Shown: piece after piece, positions 36,329 through 46,332 of the stretch | Numbering within the stretch: the first letter of the stretch is position 1 | How the letters are laid out: every line of letters starts with the position of its first letter | Assembly: GCA_963835465.1 (NCBI GenBank) | Contig: CAWIFR010000008.1 | Span: 186,001-250,000 of the forward strand | Direction: 5' to 3' | Source of the DNA: Bog-756 sp963835465 | Lineage (GTDB): Bacteria; Actinomycetota; Acidimicrobiia; Acidimicrobiales; RAAP-2 | Length of the DNA: 64,000 nucleotides | The notes under the pieces: generated by a model | The model's database searches: none | The model's input: only the letters and a program-made list of their open reading frames with translations | Told to the model about the DNA's origin: nothing | Position numbers and translations under genes: made by a program

Positions 36329-36667
36329 GTGCCGAGCGACGCCCCCACCATCGACTACCGCCAACTCCTCGAGAACGAGCGGCGCCAGCTGCAGTCCGAG
36401 CTGTCCGAACTCGGCCACGGGGAGGGCGGGGGACTGGACTACGACTCCAACTTCGCCGATACCAGCCAGGTGACGGCCGAGCGAGGCGAGGCCGACGCCC
36501 TGGCCGGCCAGTTGCAGGAGTCCCTGGACGAGGTGGCCCAGGCCCTCGGGCGGCTCGAGGAGGGCACCTACGGCACCTGCGAGGTGTGCGGGGTGGTCAT
36601 CGCCCCGGCCCGGCTCGAGGCGATGCCGGCCACCCGCTACTGCATCAACCACGCCAACCGGCCCTGA
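36329..36667 (+). CDS. TraR/DksA-type zinc finger protein
   Basis: A 112-residue protein with an N-terminal coiled-coil hairpin (RQLLENERRQLQSELSEL and the helix ALAGQLQESLDEVAQALGRL) and a C-terminal zinc finger CEVCG...CINH, that is C-x2-C-x17-C-x2-H. DksA family proteins insert a coiled coil into the RNA polymerase secondary channel and modulate transcription; whether this one does is unproven. His replaces the usual fourth Cys. It lies between xerD and an M50 protease. Confidence 0.85.
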   Translation: MPSDAPTIDYRQLLENERRQLQSELSELGHGEGGGLDYDSNFADTSQVTAERGEADALAGQLQESLDEVAQALGRLEEGTYGTCEVCGVVIAPARLEAMPATRYCINHANRP

Positions 36668-36683
36668 TCGGACTCCGGCGCTG

Positions 36684-37466
36684 ATGGCCTTCGGAGGCTA
36701 CGGAGGGGGCGCCGTGGGGGGGAGCGGCCGACCCCGACGCCGGTACCAGCCCGATCAGCGGACGATCATCATCGCGGTGGTGGCGGTGGCCCTCGTGGTC
36801 ATCCTGCTCAGCACGCACCGGATCAACCGGTTCGAGATCATCTACTTCCTGGTCCTCGTCCCCTCGATCATCTTCCACGAGGTGTCCCACGGGGTCGTGG
36901 CCCTCGCCCTCGGTGACGACACAGCCAAGCGCGCCGGGCGCCTGACCCTCAACCCGATCAAGCACGTGGACCCGGTGGGGACCCTGCTGGTGCCGGCCAT
37001 CCTCTCCCTGTCCGGGCTGGGGGCGTACGGCTGGGCCAAGCCGGTGCCCGTCAGCACCAACCGCCTGCGGAGCCCGCGCAACCACACGGTGGTGGTCTCG
37101 CTGGTCGGTCCGATCACCAACTTCGCCTTGGCCGCCCTCCTCGGCGTCATCTTCGTGGCCACTGCCTCACCCGAGAGCCGGGCCCTGGTGGCGGCCAACT
37201 ACTACCCGCCGAACCTGTTGGGCCAGATCCTGTTCATCGCCGGGATCGCCAACATCGTCCTCGGCGTGTTCAACTGCATCCCCTGCCCACCCCTCGATGG
37301 CGCCGCCGTGCTGGAACGGCTGCTTCCCGCCCGGATGCTGCCGCAGTACTACAACCTCCAACCCTTCCTCATGTTTCTCCCGTTCATCCTCATCCTGCTC
37401 TTCCGCAACCAGTGGTCGGAGCTGATCTCCCATGTCATCAGCTGGTGGGCGGGCCTGCTGGGGTGA
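36684..37466 (+). CDS. site-2-type membrane metalloprotease (M50)
   Basis: A 260-residue membrane protein with about five helices. FHEVSHGVVAL carries the zinc-binding HExxH, and FNCIPCPPLDGAAVLERLL is the conserved second motif (N-x4-P-x-P-x-DG type) supplying the third ligand Asp. The first 25 residues are Gly/Arg-rich and cytoplasmic. Such small Rip-like proteases cut membrane-bound substrates such as anti-sigma factors, though no substrate gene is next to it. Its stop overlaps the GTG of the next membrane protein gene (GTGA). Confidence 0.88.
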   Translation: MAFGGYGGGAVGGSGRPRRRYQPDQRTIIIAVVAVALVVILLSTHRINRFEIIYFLVLVPSIIFHEVSHGVVALALGDDTAKRAGRLTLNPIKHVDPVGTLLVPAILSLSGLGAYGWAKPVPVSTNRLRSPRNHTVVVSLVGPITNFALAALLGVIFVATASPESRALVAANYYPPNLLGQILFIAGIANIVLGVFNCIPCPPLDGAAVLERLLPARMLPQYYNLQPFLMFLPFILILLFRNQWSELISHVISWWAGLLG

Positions 37467-38785
37467 GCGGGATCCCACTCGCCGTCTCCGCCCGGCGGTG
37501 GGGGCCCTACACCCTGGCCGGCGCGCTCCTGGCTATCGACTTCCTGCTCGTGGCCCGGGGCCTCGCCCACGCCCGGGACGCCCGGGCCTACGCGCTGTGG
37601 GCCCTGGACCACAGCGTGTACAGCGAGTAATCCGGCTCGAGCTGGTCCACTATGTGCATGCGGCCCAGGTGATCCACCCCCTTCCCTATGTGCACTCCCG
37701 GATCGAATACCCGGTCCTGCTCGGCTTCGCCCTCTGGCTTCCCACCTGGCTCCCCGGGGGACCGGCGGCCTGGCTCGCCGCCACCGGCGTCATGACGGCA
37801 GCGGCCACCTTCGGCTCGATCGCACTCCTCGGTCGCCAGCACCCTTCCTCGGTCTGGTGGATCGCGGCATCACCCGCCCTGCTGCTGGATTCCGCGGTCA
37901 ACTGGGACCTGATCGGTGTCGTCTTCCTCGTGGCCGGGGTGGTCTGCTTCGCCGAGCACCGTCACCGACTGAGCGGCGGGGCCACCGCGGTCGGCACCTG
38001 CTTCAAACTCTTCCCGGTGGTGGTCGCCCCGATGGCTGTCGCCGCCCTGGGAAGCCGATGGTGGAAGTCACGCCACGCCAAGGAACTCACCGGTGATTCC
38101 CATGGCACCCCCCCCGCCGACGCCCCTTCCCGGCGGGCCCCCGAGGCACCTGCGCCGGCCAGGGCCCTTGCCCGCTGGCTGATCCCCTTCGCCGTGGTCA
38201 CGGCCGTGGTGATGGCGCCGTTCGTGGCGCCGGCCCCGGCGAACACCCTCTGGTTCATCCGGTTCAACAGCCTCCGCCCGCAGAAGGACTCGATCTGGGG
38301 GCTATTCGGCAAGGTGCTGGGGAACCCGGCCGTCACCCACCAGGCCATCAACAGCCTCTCGCTCCTCGCCGTCCTGGTGGCGATGGCCTTCGGGGCCTGG
38401 CAGGTCTGGCGCACCGATCCGTCGCACCACGGGCGTGCCGTGGCGCTCGCCACCGCCATGGCCCTGCTCGCCTGGATGATGGTCAACAAGGTCTGGAACC
38501 CCCAGTACATCCTCTGGGTCTTCGCCGCCGGGGCGGTCGACCTCGATGCCGGCCCGCTTCGGGGTGGCGCTGGGCGCCCTGTCCGTCTACGACTGGTGGT
38601 TCGAGTTCGGTCTCCGGCGGCCGGACCACGTCGGCTCACTCGTCGATGTCGGCTACGCGGCCGTCCTCGGTCGTGTGGCCGTGCTGACCTGGATGACTGG
38701 CTGGGCGATCGGGCAGCTGCACACCGTGAGTACAGCCCCGGCCAGCGCACTCGTCGACGGGATGCCCGCCCCCGCCGCCTCGTGA
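37463..38785 (+). CDS. GT87-like membrane mannosyltransferase (frameshifted)
   Basis: A polytopic membrane protein of about 440 residues resembling GT-C polyprenyl-phosphate mannosyltransferases (DUF2029/GT87). Landmarks are YVHSRIEYPVLLGFALWLP, NWDLIGVVFLVAGVVCF, GTCFKLFPVVVAPMAV and a late KVWNPQYILWVFA. The frame breaks near 37625 (joining DHSVYS to VIRLELVHYVHA) and near 38544 (joining AVDL to MPARFGVALGALSVYDWW). Both ends overlap neighbours by GTGA, which supports the repaired reading. Acceptor unknown; it may glycosylate envelope lipids or glycans. Confidence 0.65.
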
Positions 38786-41725
38786 CCGAACTCGATCGCC
38801 GATCCGCGCCCGTGCCGTCCGGCTCGGGGCCCTCCTTGCGCCCCCGATGGACTGTGTGGTGGACATGGGTGCGGGCCCACCCTGGCATGGTCCTGGCTCC
38901 TCGCGGCCCCGTTGCTGGTCTTCGGGATCCCCCAGCTCTTCGGGCTGACCTACCTGTCCGGCGACAACTTCATCCAGAACTTCCCCATGCGGGTACTGGT
39001 GGGCAAGGACCTGGGTCACGGAATGCTGCCGCTGTGGAATCCCTACCTGTTCAGCGGGACCCCGCTGCTCGGAGGCTTCAACGCCGGGGCTGCCTATCCC
39101 CTCACGTGGCTGACCGCCGTGCTGCCCATCTTCACGGCGTGGACCATCACCCTCGTGGCCGCCTACGACGTGGCCCTGGTCGGGATGTACCTGTTCCTCC
39201 GGCGCCAGGGGATCGCCTCCACCGCGGCCACCTTCGGCGCGGTGACCTTCTCCCTGGCCGGATACATGACGGCCCAGCAGGTTCACATCGACCTGATTGC
39301 AGGGGCGGCGTGGCTGCCGTGGATCCTCCTGGCCGTCCACGGCCTCACCGAACGCCAGACGGACCTCGCCGCGTCCGGGATCACTACGGCGGGTCCTGGC
39401 GACCGGGCGGCGCTGCGGCGGCTGACACGCCGATGGGTGCTGGTGCTGGCCTTCGCCCTCGGACTCACCCTGTTGGCCGGTTCCGCCGAAGCCATCATCG
39501 ACAGCGGGGTCCTCGTGGGGATCTACTGGATCTGGCGGCTGGTCGCCCAGGGCTACTTCCGCCGGGGCTCAGGACGGGCGCTGGTGACGTCGGTGGGGGC
39601 GGCAGTGGCCGGGCTGGTGGCCGGGGTGGCATTGGGGACGGCCCAGTGGCTGCCCGGACTAGCCTTCCTTGCCCAGTCGCAGCGGGCCACCCCCTCGTAC
39701 TCCTTCTTCACCAGCGGCTCCCTCGATCACCGCCTCCTGGCCCTCATCGCCTCGCCCTTCGCCCTCGGCACCAACCAGGGGTGGCCGGCCACCTACGTCG
39801 GCACCTATAACTTTCCTGAGGTCACCAGCTACGTGGGGATCCTGGCCCTCATCGCCGGGTTCAGCCTGCTCCTGAAGCGGTGGCGCCAGCGGCCCGAGTC
39901 CCGACAGTGGTGGATCTGGTACGGGATCCTGGTCATCGGGGTGCTGTCGTCCCTGGGCGACCAGACCCCCTTCGCCAGACTCATGTACCTGGTCCCCGGG
40001 GTGAACTCCGAACGGCTGCTCAATCGGAACCTCCTGCTCGTAGACATGGCCCTGGCCGTGCTCTTGGCCTGGTGGCTCCACCTGTTGCTCGCGGAACGGG
40101 CCGCCGCCGGAGCGTCAGGGCCCGGGCCGCGGGAGGCGGAGCCCACGTCGGTTCGCGGCCGCTGGCGAGCCGGACAGCGGGCCGAGGTCGTGCTCACGGC
40201 CGTCCCCTTCGTCTTCACCGTGGTGGTCGGCCTCCTCTTGTGGCTGGCCGGGCCGTTCCTCGGTCGGTTGTTGGAGACCCAGTACCAGCTGGGGTCCGGG
40301 GCCCGCCTGCGTCTCGCCGTCCTGGTCACCGCGGGCGTGGTGATCGCCGGGGCCGCCACCTGGACGGTGCTCGCCGCCGGCCGGTTCTCGGTTCGGCGGC
40401 TGCGCCGGCAGCTGGCCGTGGTGCTGGTGGCCGACCTGGCGCTGTTCAATCTGTTCGTGATCAATCCGCCCATCACCGAGGCGGCGGCTCAGGCCCACAC
40501 CGCCCTCGCCGCCCAGTTCGCCGCGGCCACGGGACAGGGCCGGTTCATCGTCTACGACCCGGACCGGTTCGAGACCGTCGAGCTCTACGCCCTCGGACAG
40601 ACCGACCTCAACATCTATCGGCAGTTGCCCAGCGCCCAGGGCTACACGGCATTGACCGACGGTGACTACGTCGCCGCCACCGGGTCGCACCTGCAGGAGA
40701 CGCTCGACCCCACCACCCTGGCCGGGCCGGTATGGGATCGCCTCAACGTGAGCACCCTGTTCGCCCTGCCTGGCTACTTCGTGACCCCACTTCCGGCATC
40801 CGCCGTCCGGGACCGTTCGACGAACAATCCCGGAATCGTGCTCCCGGCCAACCGGGTCTACTTCCCCGCCAACCCGACGCACCACACCTCGACCGCCCTT
40901 GGGGCCCCCACGGTCGTCGACCTCGGGACTGGGTCCTCCCGGCCGTGGTACTTCGGGGGGAACCTGACCCTCGAGGAGTTCTCGATCCCCGTCGCGGCGG
41001 GCCCCCCTGCCGAGCTGCGGGTCGGTGTGCTCACCCGGACCGGAGCCAACCGCTGGCTCCCGGCCGCCGATCTCCGGGTCCGCGGCCGCACGGTGGAGGT
41101 CACTCTGGACCATCCGACGGGGGCAGGCGGGATCATCCTCGGGTCGACCGCCGGTCGGCTGAGGGTCGGCATCCCCCGGGCCGTCACCCAGGAGACCGGC
41201 GCGGTCTCGCTCGACGGCCAGCTGCAGTACGGAGTGAACGCACCGCACTGGGTCTACCGGGGGATGGTCGGCAGCTTCGGGGTGTTCGACAACACGGCCG
41301 CCCGGGGGTGGGCCTGGGCCCGGGCACCCGGCGGGGGGACGGCGCCGGGAACCGGCATCACCGTCGCCGCCCCGCCCGAGAGCGGCGTCCAGCGGATCAC
41401 CGTCCGCACGACGGCTCCAACCGTGCTGGTGCGCAGCGCGTCCTGGACCACCGGGTGGAAGGCCTCGGTCCAGGTCGTCCACGGCACCGGCGCCGCCGCG
41501 GCCTACGGGCCGTCACGCCCACTCACGGTGCGGCGCAGCGGCGTCGTCCAGGAGGTCCGGCTGCCGGGACCGGGGGAGTACCTGGTCTCCTTCCGCTACC
41601 GGCCGGCCACCGCCCTCGTGGGGATCGTCGTCTCCGGCGCCGTGGCGCTCGGCCTCCTGGCGTGGACGGCCCTGGAGCTGATCGGCGTCTCCCGTCGCCG
41701 CCGAGCGGATGATCACCCCCGATGA
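38782..41725 (+). CDS. large YfhO-like membrane protein (frameshifted near start)
   Basis: A polytopic membrane protein of about 980 residues. The GTG at 38782 overlaps the upstream stop; the first 33 residues are soluble, then the frame breaks near 38882 and continues AWSWLLAAPLLVFGIPQLFG. LSGDNFIQNFPMR and LPLWNPYLFSGTPLLGG are the signature of YfhO-type proteins, a GT-C-like group linked to glycosylation of lipoteichoic acids or other envelope polymers. About twelve helices are followed by a periplasmic beta-rich domain (residues about 560-930) and a last membrane helix. With the GT87-like gene before it this suggests a small envelope glycosylation unit. Confidence 0.75.
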
Positions 41726-41727
41726 AG

Positions 41728-41762
41728 GACGCCACCGGCCCGGGCCCGGCCCGGCCGGCGTC
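41728..41762 (+). terminator. hairpin after YfhO-like gene
   Basis: GACGCC (41728-41733) pairs with GGCGTC (41757-41762), extended inside by CCGG/CCGG after a one-base bulge, three bases after the stop. No U-tract follows, as is usual for high-GC terminators. Fits the end of the xerD-YfhO transcription unit. Confidence 0.4.
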
Positions 41763-41878
41763 TGATCCGCCGGATTGATCCAGAGGGCCGACCGGGGCGG
41801 GGGACCACGCGGTGGCGGTGGCATCCCGTTGCCCGGAGGTGCCCCCCCTCCGAGCCGCCTTGTGACAGTGTCGAAGGC

Positions 41879-42694
41879 ATGGCGACCAGTACGGATAAGG
41901 AACTACCCGCCGAAGGGGGCGGTGACGGCGACGCCGTCGAGCGCTACCTGATCGCCAACAGGGGATTCAGGCCCGGAGACGACCGGAGCCGGGTCGATGC
42001 CTACCAGCGGCGCTGGCGCATCCCGCTCGACCTGCTCGCCCTCGTGACCATCTGGATGGTCGTGGTCCCGCCGAGCATCATCACCTCGGAACATGGCCTC
42101 TATGTGCTGCTGCTCACCCTCCGCATCGGCCTCTCCGTCGTGTATGGGGTCGATATCGCCGTGCGGGCGAAGCTGGCCCCCCACCACTGGTACTACCTGG
42201 GCCACAACCTCCTGTCCGTGGCCTCCGTCTTCCTTCCGTTCCTGCGAGTCGTCTTCAGCCTCCAACTCCTCCGGTCGGTGTTCCAGCGTGGCAAGTTCGG
42301 GCGGTTCGCCCTAGCCGCCGGCCTCCTGTTCTTGAACTTGACGACCGTCGTCTACTTCTTCGAACGGCGGGCACCCCACGGGAACATCAAGACGGTGGGC
42401 AATGCCCTGTGGTGGGCGATCGTCACCCTCGCCACAGTGGGTTACGGGGACTTCTACCCGGTCACCTGGCAGGGTCGCGTCGCTGCCTCACTGCTCATGG
42501 CTGTCGGATTCGCCGTGCTGGCCACCGTCACCGCCCAGATCTCCTCGTCGTTCATCGACCAGGCGGCCCGGGCCCGGGCCAGACAGCCCGACACCGGACC
42601 GGGGGCCACCGATCAAGAGGCGTCGCTGCAGTCCATCGCCGACCGCCTCACCGGAATCGAGGCCCGGCTCGAACGGCCGTCGCCTCCGAGCTGA
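41879..42694 (+). CDS. voltage-gated-type potassium channel
   Basis: A 271-residue membrane channel. Helices S1-S4 cover about residues 50-150; the S4-like segment FLRVVFSLQLLRSVFQRGKF has spaced Arg/Lys residues. The pore loop contains TLATVGYGDFYP with the potassium selectivity filter TVGYGD, between S5 and S6. A short C-terminal cytoplasmic coil (SLQSIADRLTGIEARLE) probably drives tetramer formation. The first 40 residues are acidic and soluble. It stands alone, convergent with trpS. Confidence 0.9.
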   Translation: MATSTDKELPAEGGGDGDAVERYLIANRGFRPGDDRSRVDAYQRRWRIPLDLLALVTIWMVVVPPSIITSEHGLYVLLLTLRIGLSVVYGVDIAVRAKLAPHHWYYLGHNLLSVASVFLPFLRVVFSLQLLRSVFQRGKFGRFALAAGLLFLNLTTVVYFFERRAPHGNIKTVGNALWWAIVTLATVGYGDFYPVTWQGRVAASLLMAVGFAVLATVTAQISSSFIDQAARARARQPDTGPGATDQEASLQSIADRLTGIEARLERPSPPS

Positions 42695-42734
42695 CCGGCC
42701 GGGCCCACCCGACGCCTGGGCGGTTGCGCCCTGC

Positions 42735-43718
42735 TCAACCCGGGCCGAGCAGCCCGATGGCCTCCGCCGACCGCGTATACGTGACCGAAGCAACCTCGCG
42801 GGCCTTCTCGGCCCCCGTGGCCAACAGGGCGGGAACGGCTCCCGGGTCGGCCGCCAGCGCCTCCCGACGATCGCGTACCGGCCGGAGCAGTTCGATGAGG
42901 GCGTCGGCCACGTCGTTCTTCAGGTCGCCGTACCGGTCGTAGGAGCCGGCGATCTCCGTCGGTGAGCCCCCGGTGGCCACGGCCAACAGCTCGAGCAGAT
43001 TGGAGAGACCGGGCTTGGCCGAGGGGTCATAGCGGACCTCGCCGTCCGTGTCGGTGACCGCCTTGCGCACCTTGCGCCTGATCTCTTCGGGCGAGTCCAG
43101 CATCAGGACGGTGCCGAGCGGGGAGTTGATCGACTTGGACATCTTCTTCTCGGGGTGCTGCAGATCCATCACCCGTGCCCCGGCCACCGGGATGGCCGCC
43201 TCCGGCACCACCAGGGTCTCCCCGTAGCGGTGGTTGAACCGGATGGCCACCTCACGGGTCAGCTCGAGGTGCTGGCGCTGGTCGTCACCCACCGGCACCC
43301 GTTCGGCGTCGTAGAGCAGGATGTCGGCCGCCTGGAGGACCGGATAGGTGAACAGACCCACCCGGACCGAGTCCTTCCCGGCGGCCTTGTCCTTGAACTG
43401 GGTCATCCGGTTCAGCTCGCCCATGGTGGCCGTGCACTCCAGCAGCCAGGCCATCCGGACGTGCTCAGCCACGTGGCTCTGGACGAAGAGGGTGCACCGG
43501 GCCGGGTCCAGGCCGGCGGCCAGGAGGTCGATGGCGGTCTCCCGGGTCCGGGAACGGAGGTCCTCCGGGTCGATGTCGAGGGTCAGGGCATGCAGGTCCA
43601 CGATGCAGTAGAACGCATCGTGGACATCCTGGTCGGCCACCCAATTGCGCAGGGCACCCAGGTAGTTCCCCAGGTGGAGATCCCCACTGGGCTGCAATCC
43701 GGACAGAACTCGGGACAT
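42735..43718 (-). CDS. trpS: tryptophanyl-tRNA synthetase
   Basis: Charges tRNA-Trp. A 327-residue class I synthetase with SGLQPSGDLHLGNYLGAL (HIGH-type motif HLGN), DVHDAFYCIVDLHALT, GDDQRQHLELTREVA and the KMSKS loop KKMSKSINSPLGT. Length is normal for bacterial TrpRS. A TACGAT box lies eight bases before the ATG ending at 43718. Divergent from scpA. Confidence 0.95.
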   Translation of the reverse strand: MSRVLSGLQPSGDLHLGNYLGALRNWVADQDVHDAFYCIVDLHALTLDIDPEDLRSRTRETAIDLLAAGLDPARCTLFVQSHVAEHVRMAWLLECTATMGELNRMTQFKDKAAGKDSVRVGLFTYPVLQAADILLYDAERVPVGDDQRQHLELTREVAIRFNHRYGETLVVPEAAIPVAGARVMDLQHPEKKMSKSINSPLGTVLMLDSPEEIRRKVRKAVTDTDGEVRYDPSAKPGLSNLLELLAVATGGSPTEIAGSYDRYGDLKNDVADALIELLRPVRDRREALAADPGAVPALLATGAEKAREVASVTYTRSAEAIGLLGPG

Positions 43719-43773
43719 GGTGGGTCATCGTAGGTCGTGCCCGGAGGTGCACGGAATGGCCGCCGCCAGACAG

Positions 43774-43779
43774 TAGGGT
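43774..43779 (+). promoter_or_regulatory. scpA superoperon -10 box
   Basis: TAGGGT, six bases, then the GTG of scpA; leaderless start of the long gene run from scpA to plsC. Confidence 0.5.
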
Positions 43780-43785
43780 CGGACC

Positions 43786-44568
43786 GTGGCCGCCACCGTC
43801 TCCACCCCTGCATTCGAGGGTCCGATCGACTTGCTGCTCCAGCTGGTCAACAGCCACCAGGTCGACCTCTACGACGTGCCCCTGGCCGCGGTGGTGGACG
43901 CCTTCGTGACCGAGGTCGCCGGTTGGGAGTCGGTGGACCTCCAGACCCTGTCCGAGTTCCTCATGGTGGCCTCCACCCTGGTCGAGCTCAAGTCCCGACG
44001 CCTGCTGCCCGGCCCCGACGACGTCGAGACCGACGAGGAGCTGGTGGGCTGGGAGGAGCGGGACCTGCTCCTCGCCCGACTGCTCGAGTGCCAGGCCTAC
44101 GCGGCCGCGGCCGACGGATTCGCCCTCCTCTTGGAGCAGGCCGCCCGTTCCGTCCCCCGGAACGCCGGGCTGGACCTCGACTTCGTGGTCAACGCCCCCG
44201 ACCTGCTGGAGGGGGTGACGCCCGAGGACCTCGCCGATGCCTTCCTGCGGGCCACCGCCGAACGCCCGGTCCCGGTGGTGGACCTGTACCACGTCACCGT
44301 GGACACGGTCACGGTGGCCGACACGGTCTCCTCGCTGGCCCGGAGACTGCCCCGGCTGGGCACGTCGACCTTCCGGGACCTGACCCGGCACCTCACGTCC
44401 CGTATGGAGATCATCGTGAGCTTCCTGGCCCTCCTCGAGCTCTGCAAGCAGGGCCGGGTCTCCCTCGACCAGGGGCACACCTTCGGCGACCTCGAAGTGG
44501 CCTGGGTGGCCGGGGACCGCGAACCGGTGCCCGTCGGCCCCGGCCTCTACGACGAGTACGAGGGCTGA
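43786..44568 (+). CDS. scpA: segregation and condensation protein A
   Basis: The kleisin subunit of the Smc-ScpAB condensin. The 260-residue protein opens AFEGPIDLLLQLVNSHQVDLYDVPL, characteristic of ScpA, with the N-terminal Smc-binding helices, then LSEFLMVASTLVELKSRRLLP, and a C-terminal winged helix (TFRDLTRHLTSRMEIIVSFLALLELCKQG). scpB follows two bases after its stop. It is the first gene of a superoperon and has a leaderless promoter. Confidence 0.95.
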   Translation: MAATVSTPAFEGPIDLLLQLVNSHQVDLYDVPLAAVVDAFVTEVAGWESVDLQTLSEFLMVASTLVELKSRRLLPGPDDVETDEELVGWEERDLLLARLLECQAYAAAADGFALLLEQAARSVPRNAGLDLDFVVNAPDLLEGVTPEDLADAFLRATAERPVPVVDLYHVTVDTVTVADTVSSLARRLPRLGTSTFRDLTRHLTSRMEIIVSFLALLELCKQGRVSLDQGHTFGDLEVAWVAGDREPVPVGPGLYDEYEG

Positions 44569-44570
44569 CC

Positions 44571-45143
44571 GTGCCCCTCTCGCCCGAGGCCCGGGCCATC
44601 GAGGCCGTCCTGATGGTGGCGGTGGAGCCCGTACCCGCCGGCCTGTTGGCCGAGCTGCTGGAGGTTCCGGTCGAGCAGATCGACCCGCTCTGCGACGAGC
44701 TGGCCGAGGCCTGCCGCACCGAGGGGCGCGGCTTCGAGGTGGCCCGGATCGCCGGGGGCTTCCGTATCCAGACCCACCCGGACCTGGCTCCCTACGTCGA
44801 ACGGTTCGCCAACGTGGGCGTCTCGTCCCGCCTGTCGGCGGCGGCCCTGGAGACCCTGGCCATCGTGGCCTACAAGCAGCCGGTGTCCCGGGCCCAGATC
44901 GCCGCCCTCCGGGGTGTCAACGTCGACGGGGTGGTCCGCCTCCTCGAGCACCGGGGCTACATCGCCGCCGTCGGACGGGCCCCGGGCCCCGGTCAGGCCG
45001 TGCTCTACGCCACCACCGAGGCCTTCTTGGAGCGTCTCGGCCTCGACCGGCTGGACCAGCTCCCGCCGGTCGAGGACCTTCTGCCGGGGCCGGAGACCCT
45101 GGACGAGCTGGAGGAGCAGCTGCGTCCGGTCGTCGATGGCTGA
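44571..45143 (+). CDS. scpB: segregation and condensation protein B
   Basis: Dimeric partner of ScpA in condensin, 190 residues, two winged-helix domains. Family segments: AIEAVLMVAVEPVPAGLLAE, GGFRIQTHPDLAPYVERF, SAAALETLAIVAYKQPVSRA and IAALRGVNVDGVVRLLEHRG. GTG start at 44571. The end overlaps the rluB ATG by eight bases. Confidence 0.95.
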   Translation: MPLSPEARAIEAVLMVAVEPVPAGLLAELLEVPVEQIDPLCDELAEACRTEGRGFEVARIAGGFRIQTHPDLAPYVERFANVGVSSRLSAAALETLAIVAYKQPVSRAQIAALRGVNVDGVVRLLEHRGYIAAVGRAPGPGQAVLYATTEAFLERLGLDRLDQLPPVEDLLPGPETLDELEEQLRPVVDG

Positions 45144-45951
45144 CGGTCCCGACCGGACCGACCCACCGCTCGCCACCGGAGACCGATTGCAGAAGGTGCT
45201 GGCCCGCATCGGGGTCGGTTCGCGTCGGGTGTGTGAGGAGCTCATCGTGGACGGTCGGGTCACCGTCAACGGGGAGGTACCCGTCCTCGGTCGCCGGGTC
45301 GACCCGGACACCGACCTGGTCGAGCTCGACGGGGTGCCGCTGCCGGTCCGGCCCGGTCTGGTCCACTACCTCGTGAACAAGCCGGCCGGCGTGGTCAGCA
45401 CGGTCGAGGACACCCACGGTCGGCCCACGGTGGCGGCACTCGTCCCCGACGACACCCGGGTGTTCCCGGTGGGACGGCTCGACATGGACAGCGAGGGCCT
45501 CTTGATCCTGACCAACGACGGGGAGCTGACCCACCGGCTCACCCACCCCTCCTTCGGCGTTCCCAAGGAGTACCTGGTGCAGGTGGAGGGTGAGCCCACC
45601 CCCGGCGAGGTGCGGCGACTGCGCGACGGTATCGAGCTGGACGACGGACCCACGGCCCCGGCCCGGGTGGCTGTGGTCGCCCCCACACTCCTCCGCATGG
45701 TCATCCACGAGGGTCGGAACCGCCAGATCCGCCGGATGTGCGAGGCGGTGGGCCATCCGGTGGTCCGGCTGGTGCGGACCCGCATCGGCCCCCTGGCCGA
45801 CCCGTCCCTCGGACCCGGTTCGTACCGTCCGTTGACCTTCGACGAGGTCCGCAGCCTGGCTGCTGCGGCCCTGCCCACCGGCGAGGAGGGGGGACCGGCA
45901 CCGGTGTTCGGTGACGACCCGGCGGTTGGGTCGGCCGACGGGCCTGAGTAA
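45136..45951 (+). CDS. rluB: 23S rRNA pseudouridine synthase, RluB/RsuA family
   Basis: Isomerises a uridine in rRNA. A 271-residue protein with an N-terminal S4 domain (RLQKVLARIGVGSRRVCEELI), then the catalytic domain: VNKPAGVVST, the nucleophile Asp in VGRLDMDSEGLLILTNDG, and the C-terminal IHEGRNRQIRRMCEAVGHPV. The C-terminal 30 residues are a variable tail. Its start lies within the scpB 3' end, the classic scpA-scpB-rluB order. Confidence 0.93.
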   Translation: MADGPDRTDPPLATGDRLQKVLARIGVGSRRVCEELIVDGRVTVNGEVPVLGRRVDPDTDLVELDGVPLPVRPGLVHYLVNKPAGVVSTVEDTHGRPTVAALVPDDTRVFPVGRLDMDSEGLLILTNDGELTHRLTHPSFGVPKEYLVQVEGEPTPGEVRRLRDGIELDDGPTAPARVAVVAPTLLRMVIHEGRNRQIRRMCEAVGHPVVRLVRTRIGPLADPSLGPGSYRPLTFDEVRSLAAAALPTGEEGGPAPVFGDDPAVGSADGPE

Positions 45952-45963
45952 CATGCCTGCCTG

Positions 45964-46332
45964 ATGTCCACCTCCGTCCGAGCCGTCCGCGGCGCCACCA
46001 CCGTCGACGCCGATACCCCCGAAGCCATCACCGAGCGGGTGGTGGCGCTGCTGCGCCAGATCCTGGACCGGAACGGCCTGGGCGAGGACGACCTCATCTC
46101 CATCCTCTTCACGGCCACCGAGGACATCGTCTCCACCTTCCCGGCCACCGCAGCGCGGTCCATGGGCCTGGGCGCGGTGCCCTTGATCTGCGCCCGGGAA
46201 CTCGCCATCACCGGGTCGGTCCAGCGCTGCATCCGGGTCATGCTGCATGTCACCACAGACCGCACCCGGGACCAGATCCACCACGTCTACCTCGAGGGCG
46301 CGCAGGGACTCCGTGACGACCTCCCCGACTGA
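45964..46332 (+). CDS. aroH: chorismate mutase, AroH type
   Basis: Converts chorismate to prephenate. A 122-residue monofunctional enzyme of the trimeric AroH fold: VRAVRGATTVDADTPEAI at the N terminus, DLISILFTATEDI, FPATAARSMGLGAVPLICARE and the late RVMLHVTTD. It feeds tyrA directly downstream, which begins 20 bases before its stop. A possible -10 TAACAT precedes the ATG by nine bases. Confidence 0.92.
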   Translation: MSTSVRAVRGATTVDADTPEAITERVVALLRQILDRNGLGEDDLISILFTATEDIVSTFPATAARSMGLGAVPLICARELAITGSVQRCIRVMLHVTTDRTRDQIHHVYLEGAQGLRDDLPD

